This document shows positions 1 to 10,223 of a stretch of 64,000 nt of DNA, piece by piece. The notes beneath the pieces are model-generated. The model saw only the letters and a list, made by a program, of their open reading frames with translations, ran no database searches and was not told the DNA's origin. Origin of the DNA: Tenacibaculum sp. (GTDB taxonomy: Bacteria; Bacteroidota; Bacteroidia; Flavobacteriales; Flavobacteriaceae); assembly GCA_018456245.1 (NCBI GenBank), contig JAGYHQ010000003.1, positions 1 through 64,000 on the forward strand, written 5' to 3'. The position numbers and the translations under genes were made by a program. How positions within the stretch are numbered: the stretch's first letter is position 1; every line of letters starts with the position of its first letter.

Positions 1-2
1 TT

Positions 3-488
3 ATGGATAACATAAAGAATAAGTTTTTACCTACGGTAGGAGCAGGTATTTATTATCATACTTATAAGTGGTACGTAGGTTTATCCGTACCAAATTTTAT
101 TCGTTCAGAGCATTATAGAGATGATAAGCGCGATGTTTCATTAGAGCGTATGCACTTTTTCTTAATAGCGGGTTATGTATTTGATTTAAGTGAAAGTGTT
201 AAGTTTAAGCCAGCAGCCTTATTAAAGGCAGTGTCAGGCGCACCATTATCATTAGATGTATCAGCAAACTTTTTGTTTAATGAAAGGTTTAGAGCAGGAG
301 TTGCATGGCGTTGGGATGATTCAATAAGTGCATTATTAGGTTTTAATATTACACGATCATTCTTAATAGGCTATGCATATGATTTAACTACGTCCAATTA
401 TAGTGTAACGAACAGTGGTACTCATGAGATTATGTTACGTTATGAATTTTTGAGAGAAGGCGCAATGAAATCACCAAGATTCTTTTAA
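3..488 (+). CDS. PorP/SprF family type IX secretion membrane protein, C-terminal part (5' end truncated by window)
   Basis: Frame open to the window edge; C-terminal beta-strand pattern (FNERFRAGVAWRWDDSISALLGFNITRSFLIGYAYDLTTS..GTHEIMLRYEF) typical of PorP/SprF. Confidence 0.85.
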   Translation: MDNIKNKFLPTVGAGIYYHTYKWYVGLSVPNFIRSEHYRDDKRDVSLERMHFFLIAGYVFDLSESVKFKPAALLKAVSGAPLSLDVSANFLFNERFRAGVAWRWDDSISALLGFNITRSFLIGYAYDLTTSNYSVTNSGTHEIMLRYEFLREGAMKSPRFF

Positions 489-513
489 TAAGAAGGGATT
501 AAATATTTTAATG

Positions 514-549
514 AAAAGAGACTGTTTAAAATAAAAACAGTCTCTTTTT
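514..549 (+). terminator. Intrinsic terminator after PorP/SprF gene
   Basis: AAAAGAGACTGTTT/AAACAGTCTCTTTTTT inverted repeat with T-run. Confidence 0.8.
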
Positions 550-696
550 TTATTTTTGAGGTTTATGTATAACAAAAAAATGTAGATAATGTTGTACCAA
601 TACTTATAGACCTCAAGAAATAGTTTTTTTATAATATTTTTTAAAGTAAAATTTGATTGAAGTGTTAACCATATTTTAGAATATACAAAATTTGGT

Positions 697-704
697 TGTA
701 CCTT
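697..704 (+). promoter_or_regulatory. Candidate Bacteroidetes -7 element (TACCTTTG) upstream of helicase
   Basis: Match to TAnnTTTG about 20 nt before the start codon. Confidence 0.5.
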
Positions 705-724
705 TGCCTTAAACTTATTCTTGA

Positions 725-2077
725 ATGATTACTTTTAAAGATTTAGATTTATCAAACCCATTAATTAATGCAATAGATGATTTAGGGTTTACAAACCCAA
801 CATTTATACAAAAGGATGCTTTTCCTGTGGTGCGTTCAGGTAAAGATGTGGTTGGAATTGCACAAACAGGTACAGGAAAAACCTTTGCTTATATTTTACC
901 TATTTTAAGAGACTTAAAATTTTCAAAGCAACAAAACCCAAGGGTTATGGTTTTAGTGCCAACTCGTGAGCTTGTTTTACAGGTGGTTGAGGAATTTGAA
1001 AAGCTGTCAAAATACATGTCTTTACGTGTTTTAGGGGTTTATGGAGGAGTGAATTTAAATAGGCATAAACAAGCTGTAGCCGAAGGCTGTGATATTATAG
1101 TGGCAACCCCAGGGAGATTATATGATTTAGGATTGAGTAGAGTTTTAAAATTAAAATCTATTCAGAAATTAGTTATTGATGAGGTAGATGTAATGCTTGA
1201 TTTAGGGTTTAGATTTCAAATTTTAAATATATTTGATTTATTACCTCAACGCCGTCAAAATATTATGTTTTCGGCAACAATGACAGATGATGTTGAGGCA
1301 TTAATTGATGAGTTTTTTATAGCACCACATAAAATATCTATTGCCGTAAGTGGAACACCATTAGATAATATTAAGCAAGTATGTTATGATATTCCTAATT
1401 TTTACACAAAGGTTAATTTATTAAATAAATTATTATTTGATAAAGAAGAGTTTAGTAAGGTTTTAATATTTGCACCTAATAAAAGGAATGCTGATAGATT
1501 ATTTGAGGCTTTAAAAGAGGAATTTCCTGCACAATTATGTGTTATTCATTCTAATAAAACTCAAAATTATCGTATTCGCTCTATAGAACAATTTAATAGA
1601 GGAGATAAAAGGATTTTAATTGCTACTGATGTTATTGCTCGTGGTTTAGACTTACAAGAAATAACACACGTTATTAATTTTGACACCCCTAATTTCCCTG
1701 AAAATTATATGCATAGAATTGGGCGTACAGGTAGGGCAGAACATGAAGGAAAATCAATATTATTTTCTACTGAAAAAGAGCAAGAGGCAAAAAAACGTAT
1801 TGAGGAATTAATGAATTATACAATTCCTAAATTAGAAATTCCTGATGATGTTCAAATATCAAAACAATTAACTGAGGAGGAACGTCCTAAAGAGGAAGTA
1901 GCTAATAAAAATAGAACTTCTAAAGAATATGTACCAGGACCTGCATTTCACGAGAAGAAAGACAAAAATAAAAAAACAAATCAAGGGGGTTCATACCGTA
2001 GGGAAATCGCTAAAAAATACAAGAAACCTAAAACTAGATCTCCTAAAAATACTAGTAAGAAGAATAAAAAAAGATAA
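725..2077 (+). CDS. DEAD/DEAH-box RNA helicase
   Basis: AQTGTGKT, PTREL, DEVD, SAT, ARGLD, HRIGRTGR motifs; basic C-terminal tail. Confidence 0.95.
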   Translation: MITFKDLDLSNPLINAIDDLGFTNPTFIQKDAFPVVRSGKDVVGIAQTGTGKTFAYILPILRDLKFSKQQNPRVMVLVPTRELVLQVVEEFEKLSKYMSLRVLGVYGGVNLNRHKQAVAEGCDIIVATPGRLYDLGLSRVLKLKSIQKLVIDEVDVMLDLGFRFQILNIFDLLPQRRQNIMFSATMTDDVEALIDEFFIAPHKISIAVSGTPLDNIKQVCYDIPNFYTKVNLLNKLLFDKEEFSKVLIFAPNKRNADRLFEALKEEFPAQLCVIHSNKTQNYRIRSIEQFNRGDKRILIATDVIARGLDLQEITHVINFDTPNFPENYMHRIGRTGRAEHEGKSILFSTEKEQEAKKRIEELMNYTIPKLEIPDDVQISKQLTEEERPKEEVANKNRTSKEYVPGPAFHEKKDKNKKTNQGGSYRREIAKKYKKPKTRSPKNTSKKNKKR

Positions 2078-2090
2078 TAATACCTATAAT

Positions 2091-2127
2091 AAAAAATGCA
2101 GATTAATTATTAATCTGCATTTTTTTC
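2091..2127. terminator. Bidirectional intrinsic terminator between convergent genes
   Basis: AAAAAATGCAGATTAATTATTAATCTGCATTTTTTT. Confidence 0.85.
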
Positions 2128-2140
2128 TTTCTTAAATAGC

Positions 2141-2752
2141 TTATTTAGCTTCGTTGTATCTTTTTTCTACTTCGTTCCAGTTAATTATATTAAAGAAAGC
2201 ATCAATATAATCAGGTTTTCTGTTTTGGTAGTTTAAATAGTATGCGTGTTCCCAAATATCTAAACCTAAAATAGGAGTTCCTGTACAACAAGAAACGTTT
2301 GGCATTAATGGGTTATCTTGGTTTGGTGTAGAACAAACTTCTAATTTTCCACCTTTACTAACACATAACCAAGCCCAGCCAGAACCAAATTGTGTAGATG
2401 CTTTTTTAGAAAATTCATTTTTAAAATTTTCAAAAGAACCAAATTCATTTTCAATAGCATCTTTTAATTCGCCAGATAAACGTCCGCGATTATTAGGGTT
2501 TATTACCGACCAGAATAATGAGTGATTGTAAAAACCACCTCCGTTATTACGAACGGCACTATTATTAACGTCTAAATTAGTTAAAATATCTTCTATTGAT
2601 TTGTTTTCTAAATCAGTTCCTTTAATTGCTGCATTTAATTTTGTTGTATATCCGTTATGATGTTTTGTATGGTGTATTTTCATAGTTTTTGCATCAATAT
2701 ATGGTTCTAATGCGTCGTAACTATATCCTAATTCAGGAAGTTTAAAAGTCAT
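2141..2752 (-). CDS. Superoxide dismutase [Fe/Mn]
   Basis: [30 protein letters not shown] and [28 protein letters not shown]. Confidence 0.95.
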   Translation of the reverse strand: MTFKLPELGYSYDALEPYIDAKTMKIHHTKHHNGYTTKLNAAIKGTDLENKSIEDILTNLDVNNSAVRNNGGGFYNHSLFWSVINPNNRGRLSGELKDAIENEFGSFENFKNEFSKKASTQFGSGWAWLCVSKGGKLEVCSTPNQDNPLMPNVSCCTGTPILGLDIWEHAYYLNYQNRKPDYIDAFFNIINWNEVEKRYNEAK

Positions 2753-2795
2753 AATTATTTGTTTTATTAAATTCTCAATTTCACGAATTTAACGT

Positions 2796-2828
2796 AAAAA
2801 AATAGGATTAACAAATGTTAACCCTATT
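2796..2828 (-). terminator. Intrinsic terminator downstream of fbp
   Basis: On minus strand AATAGGGTTAACATTTGTTAATCCTATTTTTTT. Confidence 0.65.
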
Positions 2829-2868
2829 CAATTATTTATTTTGGTATAAATAAAATTTATTACACCTA

Positions 2869-3900
2869 TCAATAAGTAGGTTTTTCTTCTTCAGAATATT
2901 TTTGCATAAATTCTTCTGCCTTTTCTACTAAAAGTTTACTTCCACAGTAAAAAGGAACTCGTTGATGTAATTCTGATGGTTTAATATCTAAAATTCGTGT
3001 AAATCCGTCAGATGCTTTACCACCGGCTTGTTCACATATAAATGCCATTGGGTTACATTCGTACAATAAACGCAATTTTCCGTTAGGGTCAATAGCTGTT
3101 GCAGGATAAATGTACACACCTCCTTTTATCATATTTCTATGAAAATCAGCTACCATAGAACCTATATAACGAGCAGTATATGGTCTGTTATCTTCTGGGG
3201 CTAATTCTTTACAATACACCAAAAATCGTTTCATTCCTTCTTGGAAATGTGTAAAATACCCTTCACTTACAGAATAAACTCTACCAATTTCAGGATATTT
3301 CATATTTGGGTGAGATAAATAAAATGTACCAATAGCAGGATTTAAAGTAAACCCATTAACCCCATTACCAGTTGTAAAAACAAGCATTGTTGAAGTTCCG
3401 TAAGCCACATAACCTGCTGCAACTTGTTCTCTCCCTTTTTGTAAGAAATCTTCTTTTGTAACAGGGGTTCCTACAGGTGAAACTCTATGGTAAATAGAAA
3501 AAATAGTTCCTACTGATACGTTTACATCAATATTTGAAGAGCCATCTAAAGGATCCATCAATAAAACATATCTGTTTTTATTAGAATTTTCTTTACCAGA
3601 AATTATAACAAAATCGTCTTCTTCTTCACTTGCTATACCACAAACAATATCTCTATTTACTAAATTTTTCTTAAATAATTCGTTTGCTAAAACATCTAAT
3701 TTTTGTTGGTTTTCTCCTTGAACATTTACTTTGCCTGCATCTCCTGTAATATCAACCAAACCAGCCTTTCTAATTTCATGGTTTACTACTTTGGCAGCCA
3801 ACCGAATAGAGTTTATTAAACGAGATAATTCTCCTGATGAATATTTGAATTCTTTTTGTTTGCTGATGATAAATTCACCAAGTGTCATATGCTTGTACAT
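2869..3900 (-). CDS. fbp: Class 1 fructose-1,6-bisphosphatase
   Basis: [48 protein letters not shown]. Confidence 0.95.
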   Translation of the reverse strand: MYKHMTLGEFIISKQKEFKYSSGELSRLINSIRLAAKVVNHEIRKAGLVDITGDAGKVNVQGENQQKLDVLANELFKKNLVNRDIVCGIASEEEDDFVIISGKENSNKNRYVLLMDPLDGSSNIDVNVSVGTIFSIYHRVSPVGTPVTKEDFLQKGREQVAAGYVAYGTSTMLVFTTGNGVNGFTLNPAIGTFYLSHPNMKYPEIGRVYSVSEGYFTHFQEGMKRFLVYCKELAPEDNRPYTARYIGSMVADFHRNMIKGGVYIYPATAIDPNGKLRLLYECNPMAFICEQAGGKASDGFTRILDIKPSELHQRVPFYCGSKLLVEKAEEFMQKYSEEEKPTY

Positions 3901-3958
3901 AGTTTGTTGCGTTTAGGTAATTTTTACAAAGATGCTATCTTTTAATTACAATTACAAA

Positions 3959-4852
3959 TTAGGTTGTTAATTCGGTAAATAAATTTTCTAAACTTTTATT
4001 TTTAAGGCTTAGTTCTAATATTTTAAGTCCGTTTTCTTGTGCAAAATCAAATAATTTGGGACGCATATCTTCTTCTGAATAAAAGGTAAGTGTCCAAGAA
4101 TTATCATAATTATTTATAACCTCTTTACAATTTGGTAATTTCTTTAAAAATTGTTCTTCAATCTTATAATTAAAACCTATGTTTATAATTTGTTCTTTAT
4201 TGTCTTTAAGTTCAGATATGTTTTTATCTATAACAATTTTCCCTTTGTTAATAATAATAACTCTGTTACAAACGGCTTCTACTTCTTGTAAAATATGTGT
4301 TGAAAATAAAACAGTTTTATCTTTCCCTAATTCTTTTATTAATTCACGGATCTCTATTAATTGGTTAGGGTCTAAACCAGTTGTGGGTTCATCTAATATT
4401 AAAACGCTTGGGTTGTGTAAAATTGCTGATGCTAAACCTACACGTTGCTTATAGCCTTTTGAAAGTTGACTTATTTTTTTATGAACCTCACTATTTAAGT
4501 TAACTTTATTAATAACATCATTAATAGCCGTTTTTTCTAATTTATGTATTGATGCGTGAAATTGTAAATATTCTTTCACATACATATCTAAATACAACGG
4601 ATTATTTTCAGGTAAATACCCGATGTATTTTTGTGCTTCAATAGGGTTTTTTACAACATCAATATCATTTACTAATACCGTACCTTCGGATGCTTTTATA
4701 AAACCTGTTAATATTTTCATTGTAGTAGATTTACCAGCACCATTTGCACCCAAAAAACCTACTATTTCCCCTTTTTTAGCAGAAAATGAAATATTATCTA
4801 AAGCCTTTTGCTTTCCGTAAAACTTTGATATTGAATTTATTTGTATAGACAT
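3959..4852 (-). CDS. gldA: Gliding motility-associated ABC transporter ATP-binding protein GldA
   Basis: Walker A GANGAGKST, signature LSKGYKQRVGLA, Walker B VLILDEPTTGLDPNQ; length and overall sequence as GldA. Confidence 0.85.
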   Translation of the reverse strand: MSIQINSISKFYGKQKALDNISFSAKKGEIVGFLGANGAGKSTTMKILTGFIKASEGTVLVNDIDVVKNPIEAQKYIGYLPENNPLYLDMYVKEYLQFHASIHKLEKTAINDVINKVNLNSEVHKKISQLSKGYKQRVGLASAILHNPSVLILDEPTTGLDPNQLIEIRELIKELGKDKTVLFSTHILQEVEAVCNRVIIINKGKIVIDKNISELKDNKEQIINIGFNYKIEEQFLKKLPNCKEVINNYDNSWTLTFYSEEDMRPKLFDFAQENGLKILELSLKNKSLENLFTELTT

Positions 4853-5021
4853 TTATTTGTTTTTATAAACAATTATTAGCAAATTTAGGTGAATATGTAG
4901 TTTTAAGCAACTTATTATTAAATAATACATACTTAACCAACAGAAAAAGTGTAAAAAATGGTTATAAATTGTAGTAAAAAATATCAGATTTTATTACTAA
5001 TCTTGTATATGAAAATTATAA

Positions 5022-5900
5022 TTGTTTATGAATATGAAAAACACAAAATTACGAGAAAATTTTACAGATTTTTTATGCATAATTTTAGGGGTAATTATGG
5101 CTAGTATTGGGTTAAAAGGCTTTTTATTACCGAATCAATTTTTAGATGGGGGAGCAATGGGTATAGCTCTTTTAATTAAAAATCTTGCGAATTTTGATTT
5201 ATCTATTTTGATTGTTTTAGTAAATCTTCCTTTTATTTTAATAGGGGTTAAGCAAGTTTCTTTAAATTTTGCAATAAGGAGTTCTGTGGCTATTTTTGTA
5301 TTGGCTTTTTTAGTTCATTTTGTTTCTATGCCAGTATTTACTGAGGATAAATTGCTAATTTCTGTTTTCGGAGGTTTCTTTTTAGGAGCAGGAATTGGAT
5401 TAACTATTAGGGGAAGTGCTGTTATTGATGGAACAGAAGTTTTGGCTATTTCGGTAAGTAGAAAATCAAGTTTAAGTGTAGGTGACTTTATTGCTTTATT
5501 TAATGTTGTTTTATTTATAGTGGCATCAGTGTTAATTAACGTTGAAACAGCATTATATTCTATGTTAACATACATTTCTGCATCAAAAACAGTTGATTTT
5601 ATATTAAATGGTATTGAGGAATATATTGGAGTAATGATTGTTTCAAATAAAGCAATAGAAATTAAGAAAAAGGTTTCTTACGATTTAGGGAGAGGAGTTA
5701 CTGTTTTTAGGTCAGATGAAGGGTTTGGAAAAAGAGGAACTGATGTTGATGATAAGAAGATTTTGTTTTGTGTAATCACACGTTTAGAAATCACACGTTT
5801 ATTACATGAAATAGATAAATTAGACGATAAAGCGTTTATTGTGCAATATCCTATAAAAGATACCAAGGGAGGTATGATAAAGCGTAGACCATTACATTAA
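5022..5900 (+). CDS. YitT family protein (DUF161/DUF2179)
   Basis: N-terminal multi-TM region with GLKGFLLPNQFLDGGAMGIALL and C-terminal DUF2179-like domain; start may be 5028. Confidence 0.85.
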   Translation: MFMNMKNTKLRENFTDFLCIILGVIMASIGLKGFLLPNQFLDGGAMGIALLIKNLANFDLSILIVLVNLPFILIGVKQVSLNFAIRSSVAIFVLAFLVHFVSMPVFTEDKLLISVFGGFFLGAGIGLTIRGSAVIDGTEVLAISVSRKSSLSVGDFIALFNVVLFIVASVLINVETALYSMLTYISASKTVDFILNGIEEYIGVMIVSNKAIEIKKKVSYDLGRGVTVFRSDEGFGKRGTDVDDKKILFCVITRLEITRLLHEIDKLDDKAFIVQYPIKDTKGGMIKRRPLH

Positions 5901-5939
5901 TTTTAATTAAATTTGCAAAAAAGAATAAATAATAATTAT

Positions 5940-7628
5940 ATGTCAGAAGAAAAAAAATCACTTAATTTTATTGAGCAAATTATAGAAGATGATTTAGCAA
6001 ACGGAATGCCAAAAGAGAATTTGCGTTTTCGTTTTCCGCCAGAGCCAAATGGTTATTTACATATAGGTCATACAAAAGCAATTGGTATTAGTTTTGGTTT
6101 AGGGGAGCATTATAATGCACCAGTAAACTTGCGTTTTGATGATACAAATCCTGCAAAAGAAGAACAGGAATATGTAGATGCAATAAAAAAAGATGTTTCT
6201 TGGTTGGGCTATAAATGGGAAAAAGAATGCTATTCTTCTGATTATTTTCAGCAGTTATATGATTGGGCAGTTCAATTAATTAAAGACGGAAAGGCTTATG
6301 TAGATAGCCAATCTTCTGAAGAAATGGCAGAACAAAAAGGTACGCCAACACAGGCAGGGGTAAATAGCCCGTTCCGTAATCGTTCGGTTGAGGAAAATTT
6401 AGATTTATTTACTCGTATGAAAAATGGAGAGTTTAAAGACGGAGAGCATATTTTACGAGCAAAGATTGATATGGCATCGCCTAATATGTTACTTCGTGAC
6501 CCAATAATGTACCGTATTTTACATAAAGAACATCATAGAACAGGGAATGATTGGTGTATTTACCCAATGTATGATTGGACGCACGGAGAAAGCGATTATA
6601 TTGAACAAATATCACATTCATTATGTTCGTTAGAATTTAAACCACATAGAGACTTATATAATTGGTTTAAGGATAATGTTTATGAATACAGCAAATTGGA
6701 ATATCCACTAATTCCAAAGCAACGTGAGTTTTCTCGTTTAAATTTAAGTTATACTATAATGAGTAAGCGTAAGCTCCTTAAGTTAGTTGAAGAGGGTATT
6801 GTTGCTGGTTGGGATGACCCTCGTATGCCTACAATTTCAGGATTACGCCGTAGGGGTTATACGCCACAATCTATTCGTAGTTTTATTGAAACTGTTGGGG
6901 TATCAAAAAGAGAAAATGTAATTGATGTTGCATTGTTAGAGTTTAAAATCCGTGAAGATTTAAACAAAACAGCCGATAGGGTAATGGCAGTTTTAAATCC
7001 TGTTAAATTAGTGATTATAAATTATCCTGAAGATAAAGAAGAGATACTAATTGCAGAGAATAATCCAGAAGATGAAAATGCAGGAAGTAGAGAAGTGCCA
7101 TTTTCAAGAGAATTATATATTGAAAGAGAAGATTTTAAAGAAGAAGCAAACCGAAAATATTTCCGTTTATCAATAGGAAAGGAAGTTCGTTTAAAAAATG
7201 CTTATATTATTAAAGGAGAAAGTTGTGTTAAAGATGTTGACGGAAATATAACTGAAATACATTGTACTTATGACCCACTTAGTAAATCAGGAAGTGGAAC
7301 GGAAGAAAGTAAAAGAAAAGTAAAAGGAACGTTGCATTGGGTAAGTAAAAGACACGCTGTTAGTGCAGAAGTACGAGTTTATGATCGTTTATTTAATGAT
7401 GAGGCTCCTGACGGACATAAAGACAGAGATTTTATGGAGTTTATTAACCCGAATTCGTTAGAAGTGATTAATACTTTTGTTGAGCCGAGTTTACAATCTG
7501 CAAAAGTTGGGGACAGATTTCAATTCCAGCGTTTAGGTTACTTTAATGTAGATGATGATTCAACATCTGAAAAATTAGTATTTAATAAAACAGTTGGATT
7601 GCGTGATAATTGGACTAAAAAGAATTAA
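5940..7628 (+). CDS. glnS: Glutamine--tRNA ligase
   Basis: [37 protein letters not shown]; start placed at ATG 5940 (MSEEKKSLN). Confidence 0.95.
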   Translation: MSEEKKSLNFIEQIIEDDLANGMPKENLRFRFPPEPNGYLHIGHTKAIGISFGLGEHYNAPVNLRFDDTNPAKEEQEYVDAIKKDVSWLGYKWEKECYSSDYFQQLYDWAVQLIKDGKAYVDSQSSEEMAEQKGTPTQAGVNSPFRNRSVEENLDLFTRMKNGEFKDGEHILRAKIDMASPNMLLRDPIMYRILHKEHHRTGNDWCIYPMYDWTHGESDYIEQISHSLCSLEFKPHRDLYNWFKDNVYEYSKLEYPLIPKQREFSRLNLSYTIMSKRKLLKLVEEGIVAGWDDPRMPTISGLRRRGYTPQSIRSFIETVGVSKRENVIDVALLEFKIREDLNKTADRVMAVLNPVKLVIINYPEDKEEILIAENNPEDENAGSREVPFSRELYIEREDFKEEANRKYFRLSIGKEVRLKNAYIIKGESCVKDVDGNITEIHCTYDPLSKSGSGTEESKRKVKGTLHWVSKRHAVSAEVRVYDRLFNDEAPDGHKDRDFMEFINPNSLEVINTFVEPSLQSAKVGDRFQFQRLGYFNVDDDSTSEKLVFNKTVGLRDNWTKKN

Positions 7629-7640
7629 AATTTTATAAAA

Positions 7641-8078
7641 ATGGTTGAAAAAGATGAAACTTTTAATGAAACAATTGATAATGTAAATTCTGGACCTACA
7701 AATAAGTACGAGGAAAAAGTAGATAAAGTTATAGAAAAGGTAGAGGAATATACAAAAGTAGCAGAAGAAAAATTTGATGAGCTTATTAAAAGTGAAACTG
7801 TTAAAGATATCAAGGTAAAAACACATGAAATTGTTGATGACGCAAAAGAAAAAATAGAAGATGTTATTTCAGGGGAAACTGCAGAAAAATTAAAGGAAAA
7901 GTCTTTAGAATATGTTAATAAAACCGAAGAGGTTTTAGAAGATGTTTCAGAAAAAATAAATAAATATTCAGAAATTGCAGAACAAAAAATAGAAAGTTTA
8001 ATAGATGAAGCTCCTGATGAAGTAAAAAACGCTGTAAATAAAGGAAAGAGTATTTTTAAGCGCTTATTTGGAAAGTAG
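7641..8078 (+). CDS. Highly charged coiled-coil/YtxH-like hypothetical protein
   Basis: 145-aa ORF, K/E/V heptad-like repeats, no clear enzymatic motif. Confidence 0.7.
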   Translation: MVEKDETFNETIDNVNSGPTNKYEEKVDKVIEKVEEYTKVAEEKFDELIKSETVKDIKVKTHEIVDDAKEKIEDVISGETAEKLKEKSLEYVNKTEEVLEDVSEKINKYSEIAEQKIESLIDEAPDEVKNAVNKGKSIFKRLFGK

Positions 8079-8107
8079 ATTGTTATATAGTTTCAAATAT
8101 ATTTTTT

Positions 8108-8136
8108 GGTATACCAATTTTTAAATTTGGTATACC
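8108..8136. repeat. Left copy of 29-bp GGTRTACC-N13-GGTRTACC site (candidate att site; could also be a terminator hairpin for 7641..8078)
   Basis: GGTATACCAATTTTTAAATTTGGTATACC; matches the 9984..10012 copy at 24/29 positions without gaps. Confidence 0.6.
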
Positions 8137-8208
8137 TTTTTCGTATAAAATAAAGTTAATTTTTAAACGATAAAATTTAAAAAAGGATAAGTTTTTTTCA
8201 GTCTATCC

Positions 8209-8526
8209 TTACTTATTTTTATTTGGATTTTGCCTTGTGTCAAATATTCTTACAACATAAACTTTATCTTTACCTTCTCTATATGTAATTTTACAATATT
8301 TTATAATAAGTTTTCTATACTCGTGTTTTAAATGAGTAAAACTTTCGTCTATTATTCCAATTCTTGTAAACTTACTTTCTCTTAAAATGTCAGTTCTTTT
8401 ATGAATTTCAAAGGCTATTTCTTTAGCTGTTTCTTCTCCATATAATTCACTGTAAAACTGCATTATTTTACTTAAATCTTTTAAGGCTCTATTAGTCCAA
8501 AAAACTTCTTTTACGATACTTTCCAA
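8209..8526 (-). CDS. Type II toxin-antitoxin system RelE/ParE family toxin
   Basis: VFWTNRALKDLSKIMQFYSELYG...REGKDKVYVVRIFDTRQNP, RelE/ParE fold signature; overlaps antitoxin ORF. Confidence 0.85.
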   Translation of the reverse strand: MESIVKEVFWTNRALKDLSKIMQFYSELYGEETAKEIAFEIHKRTDILRESKFTRIGIIDESFTHLKHEYRKLIIKYCKITYREGKDKVYVVRIFDTRQNPNKNK

Positions 8527-8744
8527 TTTTCAATATATTGTTTTACTTCATCTGAACTATGTAAATTTTCACTCTTAATATCATCTTCTCCCTCCTTAAT
8601 CATTCTATCCATTTTCATTTGTTCAATATGAGATTTAGCATTTTCATACAAAGCCTTTACAAATTCATCATTTGCAATATCTATGTAATTATGTAATTCT
8701 TGTTTTAAGTCTAATGTACTCATCTTAAAAGTATTTATTACCAC
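8511..8744 (-). CDS. Antitoxin partner of RelE/ParE toxin
   Basis: Small acidic ORF directly upstream of and overlapping the toxin; start probably 8723 (MSTLDLKQ). Confidence 0.8.
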   Translation of the reverse strand: MVINTFKMSTLDLKQELHNYIDIANDEFVKALYENAKSHIEQMKMDRMIKEGEDDIKSENLHSSDEVKQYIENWKVS

Positions 8745-8762
8745 AAATCTACTAAAAAAAAT

Positions 8763-9962
8763 CTACTTATAAAGTTTATCCTTTAATTTCAATACCTCAT
8801 CACTTACTTTCTTTCTCACTACTTTTGCGTAATGTTCTTGTGTAATTGTTATTTTAGAATGACCTAATAATTCACTAACAATTTCCATAGGAACATCATT
8901 ATAAAGTAATACTGTTGTAGCAAAAGTTTTCCTTGCAATATGATGAGTTAAATTCTTATCAATTCCTGTAAAATCTGCAATCTCTTTTAAATACGAATTA
9001 AATCTTTGGTTTGATATTTTAGGTAATTCATTATTATACTTTATTAGAATTTCTTTTGCTTTTGGTAGTAGAGGAATTGATACCTTTGATTTAGTTTTCT
9101 TTCTATACATCTCAATCCATTCATTACCATCAAAACCTACTTGAATGTGTTTAGATACATCTAAATTATTCATTTCAGCATATGCAAGTCCTGTATAGCA
9201 ACAGAATATAAATAAATCTTTAACTACTTGTAATCTATTCTGCTTTAGATGGATTGTTTCTAATGATTTTAATTCATCAGTAGTTAAAAAAATAACCTTT
9301 GTTTTAACCTTTTTTACTTTGTGCCCAACAAAAGGTAGTTTATTTATATACCCTTTTACCATTGCTGATTTTACAACCATTTTAAATCTCTGTATATCCT
9401 TGTTAATGGTAATCTGTTTTTTATTCTTTACTGATTTTAAATAAAATTCGAATTCATTTAAAAAATCTAAATTTAGTTTGTTAAGTAATACATCATTTTT
9501 CTTGTATTTCCACTTAACAAAACCTTTAAGGTCTTGCATAATGTACTTAAACTTATTCCAAGTGACTTGTTTAATATCTACACCAATTAATTTTTTATGA
9601 TTTTCAATAAACTCTTTGTAATACTCCAATACATCATATTCTTTTTTTATGGTTTTACCTTTGTATTTCAAATAAATATCTTCTACATCAAAAACCTTTT
9701 CATTAACTTGTAGAAATAAAAAAGCCTGATTAATTTTTTGCTTAATCAGACTTAGTTGAGTATTTATAAAGTTATTATCTTTATTGGGTGGTTTGGCTCT
9801 TTGTTCCTTATTGTACCAAAACTCTGGATTTATAAAAAATCCTGTTGAGAATATTTTACGTTTTTTATTATGAGTTATCCTACATCTTATAGGACACTTA
9901 TTTTGTTTGTTAATTCTGTTCTTTTGTAACACAAACAAAATAGTTATTTTATTATTATTCAT
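8763..9962 (-). CDS. Tyrosine-type site-specific recombinase/integrase (phage-integrase SAM-like and catalytic domains)
   Basis: CCYTGLAYAEMNNL, LTHHIARKTFAT, LGHSKITITQEHYAKV (R..H-x-x-R..H..Y catalytic residues). Confidence 0.95.
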   Translation of the reverse strand: MNNNKITILFVLQKNRINKQNKCPIRCRITHNKKRKIFSTGFFINPEFWYNKEQRAKPPNKDNNFINTQLSLIKQKINQAFLFLQVNEKVFDVEDIYLKYKGKTIKKEYDVLEYYKEFIENHKKLIGVDIKQVTWNKFKYIMQDLKGFVKWKYKKNDVLLNKLNLDFLNEFEFYLKSVKNKKQITINKDIQRFKMVVKSAMVKGYINKLPFVGHKVKKVKTKVIFLTTDELKSLETIHLKQNRLQVVKDLFIFCCYTGLAYAEMNNLDVSKHIQVGFDGNEWIEMYRKKTKSKVSIPLLPKAKEILIKYNNELPKISNQRFNSYLKEIADFTGIDKNLTHHIARKTFATTVLLYNDVPMEIVSELLGHSKITITQEHYAKVVRKKVSDEVLKLKDKLYK

Positions 9963-9983
9963 TGTTTTATATAGTATTTTTAT

Positions 9984-10012
9984 GGTGTACCAATTTTAAA
10001 AAATGGTGTACC
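9984..10012. repeat. Right copy of 29-bp GGTRTACC-N13-GGTRTACC site
   Basis: GGTGTACCAATTTTAAAAAATGGTGTACC, 22 bp upstream of the integrase start codon. Confidence 0.6.
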
Positions 10013-10119
10013 TAATTGTATGCCTTTTTTAATTAAAAATTAGCCTAATTTTTATTAATAAATAGATAAGGGAAATTAAAGAAATAAATATAACTTTCTG
10101 GTAAATAGCATATAAAAAC

Positions 10120-10148
10120 AAAAAAGCCACTCATTTCTGAATGGCTTT
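10120..10148 (-). terminator. Intrinsic terminator of tRNA-Asn
   Basis: Minus strand AAAGCCATTCAGAAATGAGTGGCTTTTTT immediately 3' of the tRNA. Confidence 0.75.
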
Positions 10149-10149
10149 G

Positions 10150-10223
10150 CTCCTCAAGCTGGACTCGAACCAGCGACCCTCTGATTAACAGTCAGATGCT
10201 CTAACCAACTGAGCTATTGAGGA
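10150..10223 (-). tRNA. tRNA-Asn (GTT)
   Basis: Minus strand TCCTCAATAGCTCAGTTGGTTAGAGCATCTGACTGTTAATCAGAGGGTCGCTGGTTCGAGTCCAGCTTGAGGAG; cloverleaf arms pair, anticodon GTT. Confidence 0.95.

Larger units (their letters stand above)
8108..10012. mobile_element. Candidate minimal integrative element: integrase + antitoxin + toxin between paired 29-bp sites
   Basis: Three co-directional genes bracketed by GGTRTACC repeat pairs, adjacent to tRNA-Asn. Confidence 0.5.

Noticed and set aside
1929-2135. 68-aa ORF overlapping the 3' end of the DEAD-box helicase
   Set aside because: Out-of-frame ORF over the basic tail and terminator; no coding character.
7575-7826. Minus-strand F/I/Y-rich ORFs opposite 7641..8078
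   Set aside because: Shadow ORFs produced by the antisense of a K/E-rich coding sequence.
8108-8136. Reading the left GGTATACC inverted repeat only as the intrinsic terminator of 7641..8078
   Set aside because: It does form a hairpin followed by T's and may also terminate, but the near-identical 29-bp copy at 9984-10012 has no + strand gene upstream to terminate, so a paired-site explanation fits both copies better. Not fully excluded.
10150-10223. Element integration inside tRNA-Asn with a duplicated tRNA 3' end as attL/attR
   Set aside because: No copy of the tRNA 3' end (GGTTCGAGTCCAGCTTGAGGA) was seen at the distal boundary near 8080-8210, and the tRNA keeps its own terminator.
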